64,000 bases of DNA from Thermothielavioides terrestris NRRL 8126 (GCF_000226115.1 NC_016458.1:9157501-9221500); one strand, 5' to 3'. Shown: positions 35,976 to 48,702, counted from the stretch's first letter. The notes: generated from the sequence alone by a model not told the origin. Program-made: numbers and translations.

Positions 35976-36774
35976 GCGGAAGAAGCTGTTCTCCTCCCAC
36001 GTCCCTCCATGTCTTCGGCTTGTTCGGTCACTGGTTTGCCCCTCCTCAACAACAGAAAGCCCCGGTGGTCGATCAAACGTGATCGGGATCTGCGGACGAT
36101 CACCACCCAAGCCCGTGGGTGCAGTACACTAGTGTACACTAGTTACATCCGTACTATCGTTGTCCATCAACCGTCAAGGTTCTCTTCAAGCTTCTGCTCC
36201 GCCTTGGCGAACGACGGGGCATCCCAAACAGAGGTAGGGAAAGAAACGCAACCTCCAAACGCCTTCAACCGCATCACCGTAGCCCTCTTATTCATGGTGC
36301 CCGATTATGGCTCACCAGTACGGAGTAGACTACTCACAGCAGCAAAACTCAAACCCTCAAACAGCCACGAATCTAGTGACAGAGGACAACTGCAGAAACC
36401 CTCGCGGCGGCCCATCCATGAACGCAACCCTGAACCCATCCCACCCCTATACGTATTCCCAACCCCCCCACCTCCCCACCCCCGCTTCCTCCACTCCCAA
36501 CAGTTCCCGCAGGCCCGCACCGCACAGCATCCCACTTCCAACCAACCACCACCACCGCAAAAACATCCACCCATACCGCCCTCCAAGTTTGTTATCGGTC
36601 CCCACGGATCCGCGCCAACCTTCAGTAGCCTATTGTAGTAGTGTAGAGCAAGGCTTCTACATGATGTACGGATTACATACATGCAGTTAGTGTGCATCTG
36701 CACCTAGTGGGCCTGTTTGCATGCACCCCTGCCTGCATGCATGCACCTACCCTCTGCAGGCTAAGACAAACCAC
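34845..36774. other. Intergenic stretch with A67-G9 homopolymer
   Basis: Convergent 3' flanks of the regulator and the PKS. A long frame passes through the poly-A as polylysine and is not credible as a gene. Near 36124 the decamer TACACTAGTG/TACACTAGTT is tandemly repeated, and near 36719-36744 GCATGC-type words cluster. No other gene is seen. Confidence 0.6.
35901..35976. repeat. Homopolymer tract: 67 A followed by 9 G
   Basis: Uninterrupted A from 35901 to 35967, then G from 35968 to 35976, flanked by ordinary unique sequence. It could be a retroposed poly-A tail, an expanded mononucleotide repeat or an assembly/sequencing artefact. Confidence 0.9.
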
Positions 36775-39700
36775 CTAAGCCGGATGATCGACGAACCGGC
36801 TCCTCACCGCCACGGCGCGCGCGAGCGCCTCCACGCTCGGGCTCTGCATGATCTCGAAGATCGACAGCTCGGCGCCCGCCTTGAGCGCGAGCATGTTGCG
36901 CAGCTCGACCGCGACGAGCGAGTCGACGCCGAAGTCGGCCAGCGACCGCGACGCCACCGCCGCCACCGCCGCCGTTGGGTCCCCGTCGTCCTGGCCCGCC
37001 GCCTCGGGCGGCAGCATGAACATGTCCGCCAGCTTGCGCGCGAGCCCCTCCACCACGCACGCCGTCGCCTCCTCCAGCGTGGTCGCTGCCGCGAGCCGCG
37101 CCGCCAGCTCGTTGGGGGATGACCGCCCGCTTGCGGCCGCCGTTGCGTTGTCGGTTTCGTTCCGTGCTTGGCTGTGCTGCTGGTAGGCCAGGCAGGCGAA
37201 GCGCCGGTCGCGGGCGAGGGCGGAGCCGTCGGCGTGGCCGGCGGGGCCGGCGTTGAGGCCGAGGGCGAGCGCGCCGGCGTACGGCGTGCGGATGGCCGAG
37301 CCGAGGGCCGCGAGCACGTCGTCTTCGCTGAGCGCCGTGAGACCATGCCGCTGGAGCGCGTCGATCGTCTTGCTGCCCGCCTCGTCCTGGGCCAGGTATC
37401 CCACGGACTTGACGGTGCCGAGGTCGAGCGAGACGCCCGGCAGGCCGCGCTCGACGCGGTGCCGCGCCAGCGCGTCTTGGAAGGCCCCACCCGCCGAGTA
37501 GTTGGTCTGGCTGGCGAAGCCGACCACGCCGATGAGCGAGGAGAGCATGATGTAGAAGTCGAGGTCGTCCGGCGAGGCGAAGTACTCGTGCAGGTTCCAG
37601 CTCCCCTGGACCTTGGGCGCCAGCGCGGCTTTGTGGTCGTCGAGCGCCATGTGTTCGAGCACCGAGTCCTGGCAACACAAAGTACGTAAGCAAATCGCAT
37701 GAGTGCGTGCGCGTTCAGTCGCGTTCGTGCTTACCCTGAGTTCCATGCCGCCGTGAATGATCCCCTTGATGGGTGGCCTCCGGGCCCGGGCATGCTCGTC
37801 CAGAGCCTTGGTCAGCTCGGCCTTGTTGGAAATGTCGCAGCCGATCGCTGTGACGTCCACATTGTGGCCGGTCGTAGCAAGCTCCTCCCGCAGGCTCTCA
37901 ACCCTGCCTCCCGTTCCTGCGCTTCTCGAGACGACGACCAGATGGCGTGCGCCGTGTTCGGCCAACCAGTGGCAGATCGACTGCCCGATGCCGCCAAACC
38001 CGCCTACGACCAGGTACGACGCATCGGGACGAAGCCTGACGGCGGCCGTCCGGGGAACAACCTTGAGTGCGCGTGTTAGTAATTAGTCTCCTACGTTAAA
38101 TAACCAGGGGGCTTAAGAGTCACTAGCAGCACGTACCGGAACCAGCGTATCAGGGGTGACAGACAGCACAATCTTCCCCAGGTGCTTGCCCGCTTGCATC
38201 AGCCGGAAAGCCTTCTCGACGTCGGAGAGCGGATACACCGTGATGGGATGCACCGCGTGGATCTCCTTCGCCGCGACGAGGCGGACGACGTCCTTGAGTA
38301 TCCGGTTCGCCTGCATCGGTCTCCGCTCGCCGAGCGCCACCACGTCAACGCTCGAGAACGAGACGGCCCTGGTGAAGGCTTCCATTGCGAGGCTGTTGTT
38401 CAGCTCGAAGTCGCGCTTGCCCAGCTCTACGAAGCGCCCAAACGGCGCCAGACAGTCGAAGCTCTCCTGAAGGAGCGCGCCAGCCAGCGAGTTGAGCACC
38501 ACGTCCACTCCCTTGCCCTGCGTCGCCTCCCTGATGCCGGCCGCGAAGGACATATCACGGCTGGAGAAGATGTGGTCGAGTGGAATGCCGTAACGCTCCG
38601 CGGCAAACTTGCGCTTCTCGTCGGAGCCAACCGTGATAAACACTTCTGCGCCGACGCGCTGCGCAAGCATGACGGCTGCTTGGCCCACGCCGCCGGTTGC
38701 CGAGTGAATGAGAACCGTCTCCCCTGGCTGCAGACGGGCGATGTCGTACAGCGAGAGGTAAGCGGTGACGTACTGCGTCGGCAGGGACGCGGCAGTCTCA
38801 AAGGTCATGTCGCTCGGGATATGCACCGCACTGGTCCAATGCACCCTGGTCCGGCTGCCATAATGGCCTCTCAGCAAGACCGCCACACGGTCGCCTGGCC
38901 TGTAGCCCTTCGCCGCAGCGCCCGCGCCGACTCGCCTGACCACGCCGGCACAGTCGTAACCCATCACCCGCGACTTCAGTTGTCCCATAGCAACCATCAC
39001 ATCGCGGAAGTTGACACCAAACGCCCTTGGCTCCACCTCGACAAAGTCTTCCGGCAGGGCTTCCGCCGCGCTCGGGTCGTCATCAAAGACCAGCGTGTCA
39101 AGCAGGCCCGGGCTGCCGATACCGAGACGAAGTGGACGGTCGGACTGCAGGAACGGCTCGAGTCGCGGCGCGGGCGACTCGTCGGCCTGGCCGAACACGG
39201 CCTTATTCCGGTCGGCGTCCTTTACGTATCTCGGCACCTGGATGACTCCGTCTCTCTCCGCAAACTCGTAGTCGCCCGCCGCCTCCGCCGCAGAGTGATC
39301 GAAGAACGCCTTGAACACCTCCGTGATGGACTGCACCGACTCGGCAGACCACAGCGGCTGGGACGGGTCGAGGTCCAGCGTGCCCAGGGGCTTTCCGGCG
39401 TACTCTTGTCTGAGAGACCGGAGGAACCCAGAAGCGAGGCTAGCGAGGGGATTCACGCAGGCGTCGGCACCGCCCCGGGTCACCCAGAGCACACCTTTGG
39501 CCTTGGTGCAAACGGCCTTGAGCGCCTCGAACCGCGCTGCATCCGCATTCGCTAGCACCGGATGCTCCGGGTCGTCCACGAGGACGCAGACTTTGTTCTC
39601 GTCGACCGGCGCGTACTCGAGAGGATGGACCGTGGGCACCGTCCAGGTCAGCAAGCCGATGGAGAGCCTCAGCTGGTCAAGCCAGGGTTGCGGCGTCGAC

Positions 39701-42700
39701 GCTGCGGCCGTGACCAAGGCGATGTCGAAGTCGAACTTGGGGGGGTTGCACGCAGCGGTCGACGACATGACGCTGAACGAGTACAGCTCCTCGTCGTCGC
39801 AGTCGCGCACTTCGGCCTCGACGCCTCGGAACCCGGTCTGGCGCAGCACGCGGTCCCACAAGGGCACCGTCAGCGACGGGCTGAGTTTGCGGTCTTCCTC
39901 CTCGCCTTTACACGGTGCAGGCTATCAGTAACTGCGCAATCAGAGCAACGCATGATGATGATGATGAACTTACTGAGCCACCATCCCTGGAGGAAGCCAA
40001 ACACAAATTGGATATCCATCTGATCCTTGGTGGTCTCCATAATGAACAGCTTGCCGCCGGGCTTGAGCAACTTCCTCACGTTCGCCATCGTCCTCTGCAT
40101 CGACCGCGTAGCATGGAGCACCTGGCAGGCGATGACCAGATCATAGCTGCCCTCCTCAAACCCCTGGCCTGCAGGCTCCTGCTCGATGTCGAGCTTCCTG
40201 AAGCGCATCAGCGGCGCCCAGTCGCGGAACTTCTCCCTGGCGGCCTCGAAGAAGCCCGACGACACGTCGGTGAAGTCGTACGAGGCGAGGAGGTCCCGCG
40301 GCGACGAGGGCCCGCCGCTCCGCGCCAGCGCGGCCAGGATCTGCGTCGTCGCGCCGCCCGTGCCGCCGCCGATCTCGAGCATCCTGGCGCGCGGGTGCTT
40401 GTGCGCGTACAGCGCGACCAGCTCGCCCAGCTTCGCGTTGGCGCGCGCCCATTTCAGCCCGTCCAGGTAGTACCGCGTCAGCAGGCCGTCCTCGAGCATC
40501 AGCTCGAGCGCCGTCACCTCGTTGCGGAGGATGGCCACGATGTGCGAGCCGAGCTTGCACACGAGCTCGCCGTTGGTGCTCCCCGTTCGGACCTTCTCCA
40601 GGAGCTTTGCTCGTTCTTTGGCCGTGGTCTTGGCCCAGTCGCTGCTCCCCGGAGCAAGCTCGCCTGTCCGCGCGAGCTCGACCTGAAGTTTCATCCAAAT
40701 GTAGAACTTCTTCTGGTGCCACTCCATGCGTTGCACGTCGGACGCCGTGAGCTCGTCCAAGGCGTGGCATATGTAGAAGAAACACGCCCGACGGAGATCC
40801 ATCAGCTGCTCGGCTTCCTTGCCAGATATCTCGCTGCCCAACCTCTTCTTGAGATGCGAGTCCTTGAGGAACGTAATGTCGGGCGCCCATTTCACCGCGG
40901 CAAATTTGTCCTGTTCCCAGGCAGGCGCTTGTTGACGAGGAACGTCGCCAATTGACTGGTACACAAACCCGTCTGCCGTGATGACGGGTGACCGAATGGC
41001 GTCTGCATTGTCGGCGGCGGCGTCGGCGACGGTGATGGAAGCGGTCATGGTCTGCGAGTCGACGTGGCTCAGGTCTGTGTAGGCCTTGAAGGGGTGCCCA
41101 GCCACGGCCGCGATGCCGTGAGCGACCCACAGCTTGCGGATAGATCTGGGGACTTTGGGTGTGCCAAGAGTACTCCCGGCTCCGGGCACCGCCGTGTAAG
41201 CTGCCTGGAACACCGAGTCCAGTGTAGTAGGATGCACAATATGCGGATGCTGGTGCCGCTTCGGCATGGCCGACTCGGAATCGGCGATACAGAAGGACGT
41301 GACCGACTGCTTGCTGCGGGCACGAATGCTCTTGAGGTTTTGGAAGATGGGCCCATGGCAGATACCACCAGATCTCAGGCTGGCGTAGATGTCCCGAGGA
41401 CTGATGTGGACTCGGTATGCCGAATCGTCCACTGGTTGGCCGAGTTTGTTGTGTCCGGGCAGACGTACGTCGGTCCTGCCGGCCCCTTGCGCCTCCTGGG
41501 CATCGTATTCGACCAGAATCAGACCTTTGCAATGGTCGGTCCATTTGTTGTCCGAGGTGACCGACTGAACCAGGAACTCGGACCAGTCCTTGGTGTCGAG
41601 CGCCCGGTCACCGCATGGTCTCAGCGAGAGCTGCAGTTCGATGCCCTCGCTTGTTTCCGGAACCACTAGGGCGTTGAGTACGTCGACATCCCGCATCCGA
41701 TATCCATGGATCTTCCTGCTTCCGAGCTGCCGGAAGGCGAGATAGTACGCTCCCTCGATCGCCATGGACAGGTAGCCCGCCGCAGGATAGATGATGTTGT
41801 TCTGTACAACATGATCCCTAACCCAAGGAACGTCGTTGATGCGGATAAAATGCCTCCACGCAGGCGCGCTCATGTTGGTGCCAAGGACGAGCGAGCCAAG
41901 CAAGTCATGAGGAGCCTCCTGGCGGTTCCTAAGGGCTCTGTTCGTCCTCGGTTCGTTCCAATGTCTTGCCTGGTGGTTCCACGGGTAGCGTGGTAGGTCG
42001 TGCAAGACCTTCAGCCCGTGCATGCCATAGGGGAAATTGACAGCGGCGAGATTGACAGGGTAGCCTCTCTGCAGGAGGTTGCTGACCAGTGCGTGCATTG
42101 TGTCCACAGCGTTCTGCTTTCTGACCAAACAGCTTCCGTACGGGATGTTGACGTCGCTGAAGTCGGCCATGCCCATGATATCATGGATCGGCCCCGAGAG
42201 CGCTGCGTGAGGCCCGACCTCGATGACCATGTCGACAGCGGGCTTGCTGCCGGGGGCCTCAAAGCACATGCTGCAGAACGCCTCGACGAAACGCACAGGT
42301 CCGGTCAGACTCTTCACCCAATGGGCGGGGCTTCCAATCTCCTGGACGTCGTCCAGCCGGGTCCCGGTCGCAGGGGACGAGAACACGATGTCGAGCCGGT
42401 CCTGGGCGGGCCGGACCTTGCCATCCATCGAGGCGTAGTAGGCATCCGCCACCGCCTCCATGTGATGCGAATGCCAAGCCGCGTCAACTCTGAGACGCCG
42501 GGCGAAGACATTGTCTTGCTTGAGGATGCTCTCGAGCTCGTCAATGCCGCAGACGTCGCCGGAAATGGTAATGCTGCTGGGACTGTTCTCACAGGCCAGC
42601 ACCACCTTCCCGTTGGAGACCTGCGACAAATATTTGTGGCCGTCTTTGGCGCCGAGGCCGACGGCCATCATGCCGCCTTTCCGGGCAAACTGGCGATTTG

Positions 42701-45184
42701 ACTCCGAGGCCAGCCCGCCGCGTGCGTATGCGATGGCCATGGCCGAGGCGAGGTCGAGGGCTCCGGCAGCGTAGGCCGCGGCAATCTCTCCGCTGGAGTG
42801 GCTTGTCACTGCCGTCGGGTTGATCCCCCAAGCTCGTAGCAGCTCTGTCAGTGCAATCTGCACCGCAACACAGACTGGCGTGCTGTAATCGAGCTGGTTC
42901 ACCCTCGAGGTTTCCTGGTCGCGGCTGAGCTCCTCTGAGTTGTGTTAGCGAGACTGATTTTGCTGGTCCGCAGCGTCGTGTCATACCTATCACATTCCAC
43001 TGTGCTCCAAGGCTCTGCAGATGGCTGTTGCAGTCCATCAGAGCGGCCTTGAAAACCGGGTACGCGTCGATGAGCTCCCGTCCCATGGCCCACCACTGCG
43101 CACCCTGGCCAGTGTACACGAAGCCCAACCTCGGAAGAGCGCCTCGTTTGGCGGGCCTGGTCGCCTTGCCGGACTCGAGGGTTTTGATGAGGTCTGTGAT
43201 GCTGCTGCCAGCAAACGACGAGACCCAGGGAAACTGTGTTCGACGGTGGCCGAGCGTGTAAGCCAGGTTGTCCAGGAACTTGTTCTCGTCGCCGACTTGG
43301 ACGGTCCGGAGGTGTTCTCTGAGATTGTCGGCCATGGCTTGCGTGGCCCTCTCGTCCTTAGCGCTGACCACGAATACGCGGGAGCGGCCCGCAGAAGATG
43401 CATCGCTGTGACCGTTGGAGTGACCGTTGGAGTGCCCGTTGGCGCCATTCGCGTGGCCGTTGGCGGCGCCATGGCCGTTTCCGTGGCTGGTTGCGTGGTG
43501 TTGGAGCAAGTTGGAAGAGGAAGAAGCGACAAACGAGCCGTATTCTTCCATGATCACATGGGCATTGGACCCGCCGTACCCGAAGTTGTTGATGGATGCG
43601 CGCCTGATGCCCTGGGTCTCTGGCCAAGGTTCGAGTTCGGTAGGCACCTAGTAGTTACCGCGCAACAGTCAGTGGGCGGCTCACCAGTGCGGCACACCTT
43701 TTTGTTCGACAGGAAGTCTCCCGCTGAACGAACCTTGAGGTTCCACTCGTCGAGACGCAACTTTTCGTTTGGCTTCTCAAAGTTGATGCTCGGCGGGATC
43801 TGGCCCTTCTCTAACGCCAGCGCGACCTTGATGATTGCCGCAACACCGCTCGCGGTCTCGGTGTGGCCGATGTTCGTCTTCACCGAGCCGATTCGGAGGG
43901 GCTCGCCGCCCGGCCTGGTGTCTTTGAACACCGAGGCGATGGCCGCGACTTCAATGGGGTCTCCTGTCGGCGTTCCCGTGCCATGCGCCTCGAAGTAGGC
44001 CGTCTGCGCCGGGTCGAGGCCGGCTCGCCGGTAGCAGTCGCGGATCAAAGCCTCCTGTGCTTCTCCGCTGGGTGTGGTAATGGTTTCCGTCTTGCCGTCC
44101 TGGTTGATCCCGCTTTCCCTGATCACCGCTCGTATCGGGTTGCCGTCACGCAGCGCGTCGTCGAGCCTCTTTAAGATCACCGTAGCAGATCCTTCGCCGC
44201 GGCCGTACCCGTTGGCGCGGCTGTCAAACGCATACGACTTGCCGTCTTTGGAAATGAGTCTGTCTCGTAGTCAGAGAAACGCACCGAAACCGGTACGCTC
44301 ACAGCTCTCCGGCCAACTCACGTCATCGAAGACATGGCCAGGAACATGTCTGGGTTGAACATGAGATTGGCGCCGCCCACAATCGCCATATCCGACTCCC
44401 CTGCGCGTAAGCTCTGGCAGCCCTGATGGAGGGCTGTGAGGGTCGTGGAGCAGCCGGTGTCGACCGACATGCTGGGCCCGCGCAGATCGAAGAAGTGGGA
44501 TAGACGGTTCGATGCCATGGCCGCTCCGGTCCCCATGAGGAGGAACCTGGGCAGCGAGTCGGGGTCGCGGATGAGGCCTTCGTGGTAATCGCGGAAGAAG
44601 GAGCCCGCGAATACCGACGTGTTGGAGCCCGCCACATCCTGTAATGTTATACCGGCTGCGAGAATTTAGCGTCCACCCAGGATCGGATTGGAGGATGAGA
44701 ATGATTGCCGTGGCGCCGGCGCCGTCTTACCGCTCTCCAGCGCCTCGTAGGTCGTCTCTAACTGAAGCCTGAACTGGGGGTCGAGAGCCTACGCATCATC
44801 AGCCCCCATTTGCCACATCAAGACCAGAGATGCCATGCCAGGGTCACTTACTGCTGCGGTCTCGGCTGACAGGTTGAAAAAGTGGGCGTCGAACAAGCCG
44901 ATGTCTTCTGTTAGGAAATGGCCCCCAACGACGTTTGTCTTGGGTATCGCCCGTATCAGCACTCTGTCTCACTTGCCTACTGGGAACCTCCGCCCACTGC
45001 TCACCCCGTTCAGTTTCTCGAAGTTTGGGTGGTAGAAGCCGTCAATGTTGAATCTGTCCTTGGGTATCTGGGACCATGCGCTCCGGCCCTCAGCCAAGAG
45101 CGTCCACAGCTTCTCCGGGCTGTCGACATCGCCGGCGAACCGACAACTCATGCCAATGATGGCAATAGGGCTATTGGAAGTCAT
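36775..45184 (-). CDS. Highly reducing type I polyketide synthase (KS-AT-DH-MT-ER-KR-ACP)
   Basis: A 2598-residue iterative synthase. Ten exons: 45184-45005, 44938-44852, 44788-44731, 44655-44322, 44259-43734, 43647-42987, 42934-39974, 39905-38137, 38061-37735 and 37668-36775. KS: Cys177 (VDTGCSTTL), His312 (EAHGTGTP), His352 (KTNIGH). AT: GQGAQW and active Ser662 in SHSSGE. DH: His in [14 protein letters not shown] (about 995) and Asp in [13 protein letters not shown]-methyltransferase: [16 protein letters not shown] (about 1465), apparently intact. [14 protein letters not shown] (about 2000). [10 protein letters not shown] (about 2209) and Tyr in QTNYSAGG (about 2355). ACP: GVDSL, Ser2551. 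No thioesterase or reductase domain, so release needs another enzyme. The product should be a reduced, possibly alpha-methylated chain. The KS-AT linker carries Asn-Gly-His repeats. The donor after exon 5 is a weak GTTCGT. A regulator and a dehydrogenase flank it. Confidence 0.95.
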
Positions 45185-47513
45185 CCTGCAATTTCTCTCC
45201 CAGCAGCTAATCAAAGGGCAGCGTTATCCAAGGTGAGGAAGTTCAAGGGACCGCGGTGTGTTGCAGCCCAGCGTTAAGAGGGCTACGGGTGGTATAAGTA
45301 CGGAGCCGGCATCTCCAAACTCCCGACTTGAGCCATCGCCATGGGTGGTAGATACTATCAACATCTCCACTCTAGCGTCACACGCACAGCCATGGCCTCA
45401 TCCGATGAGACGATTAACTAAGTGGGTTCGTATGCCTTCGTGCGACTGCTCCCGGCCGCTCGAAATCGGTTAGTGCTCGAAGCAGCATCGATAGCCGGGT
45501 TTATGTGACAACTCGTAGCTGCCGTTGAGCCCCTCTCCTTGAGGGGTTGCGCGGTAGATACTCCGACGGCGCCGTCGACCGGCAAACTCCGAGTCTCACT
45601 CCATCGAATCGACGAACCAGGGAAGGCCGGAGGGTGAGACCGGCCCCTTGGCCGGCCAGTCGAAACCTGAAAGCTGCATGTCATTAGCTTCAATCCAGCA
45701 GAGTGTAGAATAGATGCGCCAAGCAACGTGCTGGCCTTTTGCATTCCAAGTCCCCTCGGGGCCGGCACGTGGTCCGCATCTCGACTTCCATCGTTCTGAG
45801 GCCAGCCGGGCGAGGATGGGACCCGTTCTGCCGAGAAACTCCGGGCTGACCCACATACAAAGTCCGAGTCCGGCGCACGGCGCACGGCAGCCGGCAGCCG
45901 GCGTCCAGGGGGGCGGACGCAGCTCCCTGCCTGGGGCGCGGGAATGAGGCGGTGACGAGTTGCATCGCTGGATCGCAGAAGCGGTCGTGTCGTTTGTGCC
46001 GCCTTGGGATCAGTGCGCTGCATCTGGCTGATCATTGGCTTCTTTTGATGTGGGGGTCGCCGGCGCCTCGCTCCGGGGGTTGTTGGTTCTTCTGCGCAAT
46101 CGAGACAGACTCCAGGGACTTGCCGACGGAATGGCGGCGATCCTGAGCTTGGGTGAACTCCACTACAACACTTGCGAACGACAACACTGCCTTCGGCGAC
46201 CTTGGGGCGCAAATCCTTGCAGCAGGCCCCCCAAGCCCGCGCCTGTGGCGGGTTGCTTGTTTTTGTGAGATGGCATCACAGCGGATTGCCAGCCCCAATC
46301 GGGATGTTTGCGGATAACTCTTCCGCACTGTGTGAGCGTTGCACCACCCGGGTTGGGGCATGCGCATGAATCACTACCTGGTCGACCAAGGACGAGGTTG
46401 GAGGGTGCTGTCTGGCGGGCTGGACTAGGCGATTAATGATCGGGCAAAGGGTTGATGCAGAGACCTTTCCTTTGGGCAGCATGGGAGTCAGTCCTGTGAT
46501 TGCAGTCCTGTCATTGCGTTAGTTTTGGGCGTGATCGACTCCGTTCTTAAAAAGCGCCAGGGTAGCCAGGACCCCACATCGTCAAGAGAGTCGGCGTTTT
46601 TCGTGAGCGATCTGGGCTGCGAGGTTGGTTCCTGCTTTAACGCTCGGTTCCTCCCCCACCTACCGCTAGGGCATCGATACCACCTACCTAGGTATGTCAA
46701 CTTGCTGTGCTCGGCTTGGGTCGGCCTGGCCCCCGGGGCCGACGGGAGGGAAAGTGCAGTGGCAGCCAATCGCGATGGTTGGCGGCTCGGCAGAGGGATC
46801 TTTGATCTAGCGCTCTGGGGATCTCGGGAAGGTGCAGTCCAATGCCCAACGGGGTTAAGTGGTCGCCGATCGCCTTGATTGCACTCTCCACACCATCCAC
46901 TCAGCGTCTGCACGGATTACTTTTGCACCGAGGATGTCTGACGATCCCGCGGAATCGGCGCCCCAACGGCGGGCCGTAAACAGCGAGGATCGGCTGTGGT
47001 TCTTCAATCACCATCATACACAGTACGGAGTGCGCAGACTTGCAACATACCTGGTGGTTACCTAACTTCACAGTTGGCTCAGGCAGGCGCCGGCTTGGCT
47101 GACCGAACTGTCTGCCGAAATCTGTCGGCGCAGAGTACGGACCGCGGATCGCGACAGCGCACAACTCGCTCACTCGCTCACTTGATGGGCGCTCCTGCAG
47201 AAGTCCATATTACTGATTTTGGCGAACATAGCTGACGGAACCGTTAATGATGGCGTTGTACCCCCGGGGCCTTGATGTCTCCGGGAGCCTCGATGTTGCG
47301 CTCGCCGCCTTCCCTCCCCCACCTGACTGCGCTCATTGCCATCATCCGCTACACCTAACCCACACAGCCTGCCTACTCTTTGTCCCTTGTCCTTGTCTGG
47401 AGTCACAACTTCCTTCACCAGGTCCCTGCTGAGGCTGGCGTTTCTAAGAAGTCTTGATCCGTCGATCGTCGATCCACGCGTCGGCGGGAGGGTCTGCGAT
47501 ATCCTCGGCCGTG
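45185..47513. other. Divergent intergenic region between the PKS and the short-chain dehydrogenase
   Basis: A 2.3-kb region that should hold both promoters. A TTATACC element on the minus strand lies about 108-115 bp upstream of the PKS ATG. CACCTACCTAGGTATG occurs near 46680. No protein gene is supported; the frames at 45418-46212 and 46525-46878 lack motifs. Confidence 0.5.
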
Positions 47514-48702
47514 ATGGTCTCCCTCGAGCAGATCAGGGCCTCAAACGCCCGCATTCCGGAGTGTCTCCCGGCGGGGATGGTGGTCGTCTTTGCCGGCGGC
47601 ACCAGCGGCATCGGCGAGACCACCATGCGCCAGTTTGCCAAGCACGCCGTCCAGCCCAGGATCTACTTCGTCGGCCGCTCCGAGAAGGCCGCCGCCCGCC
47701 TCACGGCCGAGCTGACCACGCTCAACCCGGCGGGGAAGTACCGCTTCATCAAGGCCGACCTTTCCCTCCTGCAGAACGTCGACGATGTGTGTCGCGAGAT
47801 CAAGACCGAGGAAAGCCGTATCAACCTGCTGTTCCTCACTACGGGCACGCTGATCACAGGCAGAGGTAAGCCCCGTTTTGCATTTCAACGCCATGCTCCC
47901 CGCCTCTCTTAGATACTTTAGCTATATCATTCGGCCCGAGGCCCTGTTAGCCACCAGGTTAGCCCTAGCTGACCCCCTCCCCATTGTAACAGACACAGCC
48001 GAAGGACTCTACTACCCGACCGCAGTAACCTACTACGCCCGAATCCGGTTCATCGTCAACCTTCTCCCGCTGCTCCAAAAAGCGACCGGGCTGCGACGCG
48101 TCGTGACCGTCTTCGGCGGCACCAAGGAGGGCACGCTGTACGCGGGCGACCTGCAAGGACGGTCGTTGGCGGGGGCCGGGGGCGGCGGCGCGGCGGGGGC
48201 GGCGCTGCGGGCGCACACGAGCTCCATGATGACGCTCGCGCTCGAGTCGCTCGCCTTCGAGGCGCCCGACGTCGCCTTCGTGCACTCCTTCCCGGGCATC
48301 GTGCGCACCAACCTCGGCCGCGACCTGCGCGGCTCCGCCGGCGGCGGCGCCGGCCTCGTCCGCTCCGCCCTGCGCGCCGTCGTCGGCCCCATGATCTCCG
48401 TGCCCCTCGCCGAGGCCGGCGAGAGGCAGCTCTTCCTCGCCACCAGCGCGCGCTTCCCCGCCCGGTGCGGAGTCGACGTCGCCGCCACTGCTGGCGTGCC
48501 CCGGGCGCCCGGGGTCGGCGTTGCGAGGGGCAGCGATGCGCGCGACGGGAGCGGGGTGTACTCGGTGAGCTTTGACGGCGAGCCGCAGGAGGAGAAGGTG
48601 GAGGAGGCGGTGCAGAAGTTGAGGGACGGCGATCTGGTCCGGAGGTTGTGGCTGCACACGGTCGGGGAGTTTCTCCGGGTGACGGGGTCTGAGTTTGTGT
48701 GA
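47514..48702 (+). CDS. Short-chain dehydrogenase/reductase
   Basis: A 353-residue NAD(P)-dependent oxidoreductase. Exons are 47514-47865 and 47993-48702; the 127-bp intron has a GCTGAC branch site. The start MVSLEQIRASNARI gives a standard N-terminus before the Rossmann strand. The cofactor loop is VVFAGGTSGIGE, followed by IYFVGRSEKAA and LLFLTTGTLITGRD across the splice. Instead of the classical YxxxK, the catalytic region reads EGLYYPTAVTYYARIRF, as in a fungal SDR subgroup often found in secondary-metabolite loci; Tyr residues are present but the exact catalytic pair is unclear. The C-terminal half has Gly/Ala-rich loops. It diverges from the PKS start and could reduce or oxidise the polyketide; this is inference. 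Confidence 0.88.

Noticed and set aside
35601..36638. 345-codon open frame through the A67 tract
   Set aside because: It exists only because AAA codons read as polylysine; there is no motif, and the flanks look non-coding.
36307..36690. 127-codon Pro/Ser/His-rich plus-strand frame 3' of the PKS
   Set aside because: Low complexity, with no start context or homology cue.
37168..39555. Long plus-strand frames (173 and 457 codons) inside the PKS
   Set aside because: Antisense shadows of well-supported ER and KR coding sequence.
47866..47992. Second small gene starting at 47878
   Set aside because: The frame is intron sequence of the SDR followed by its second exon; GT-AG and family continuity support splicing.
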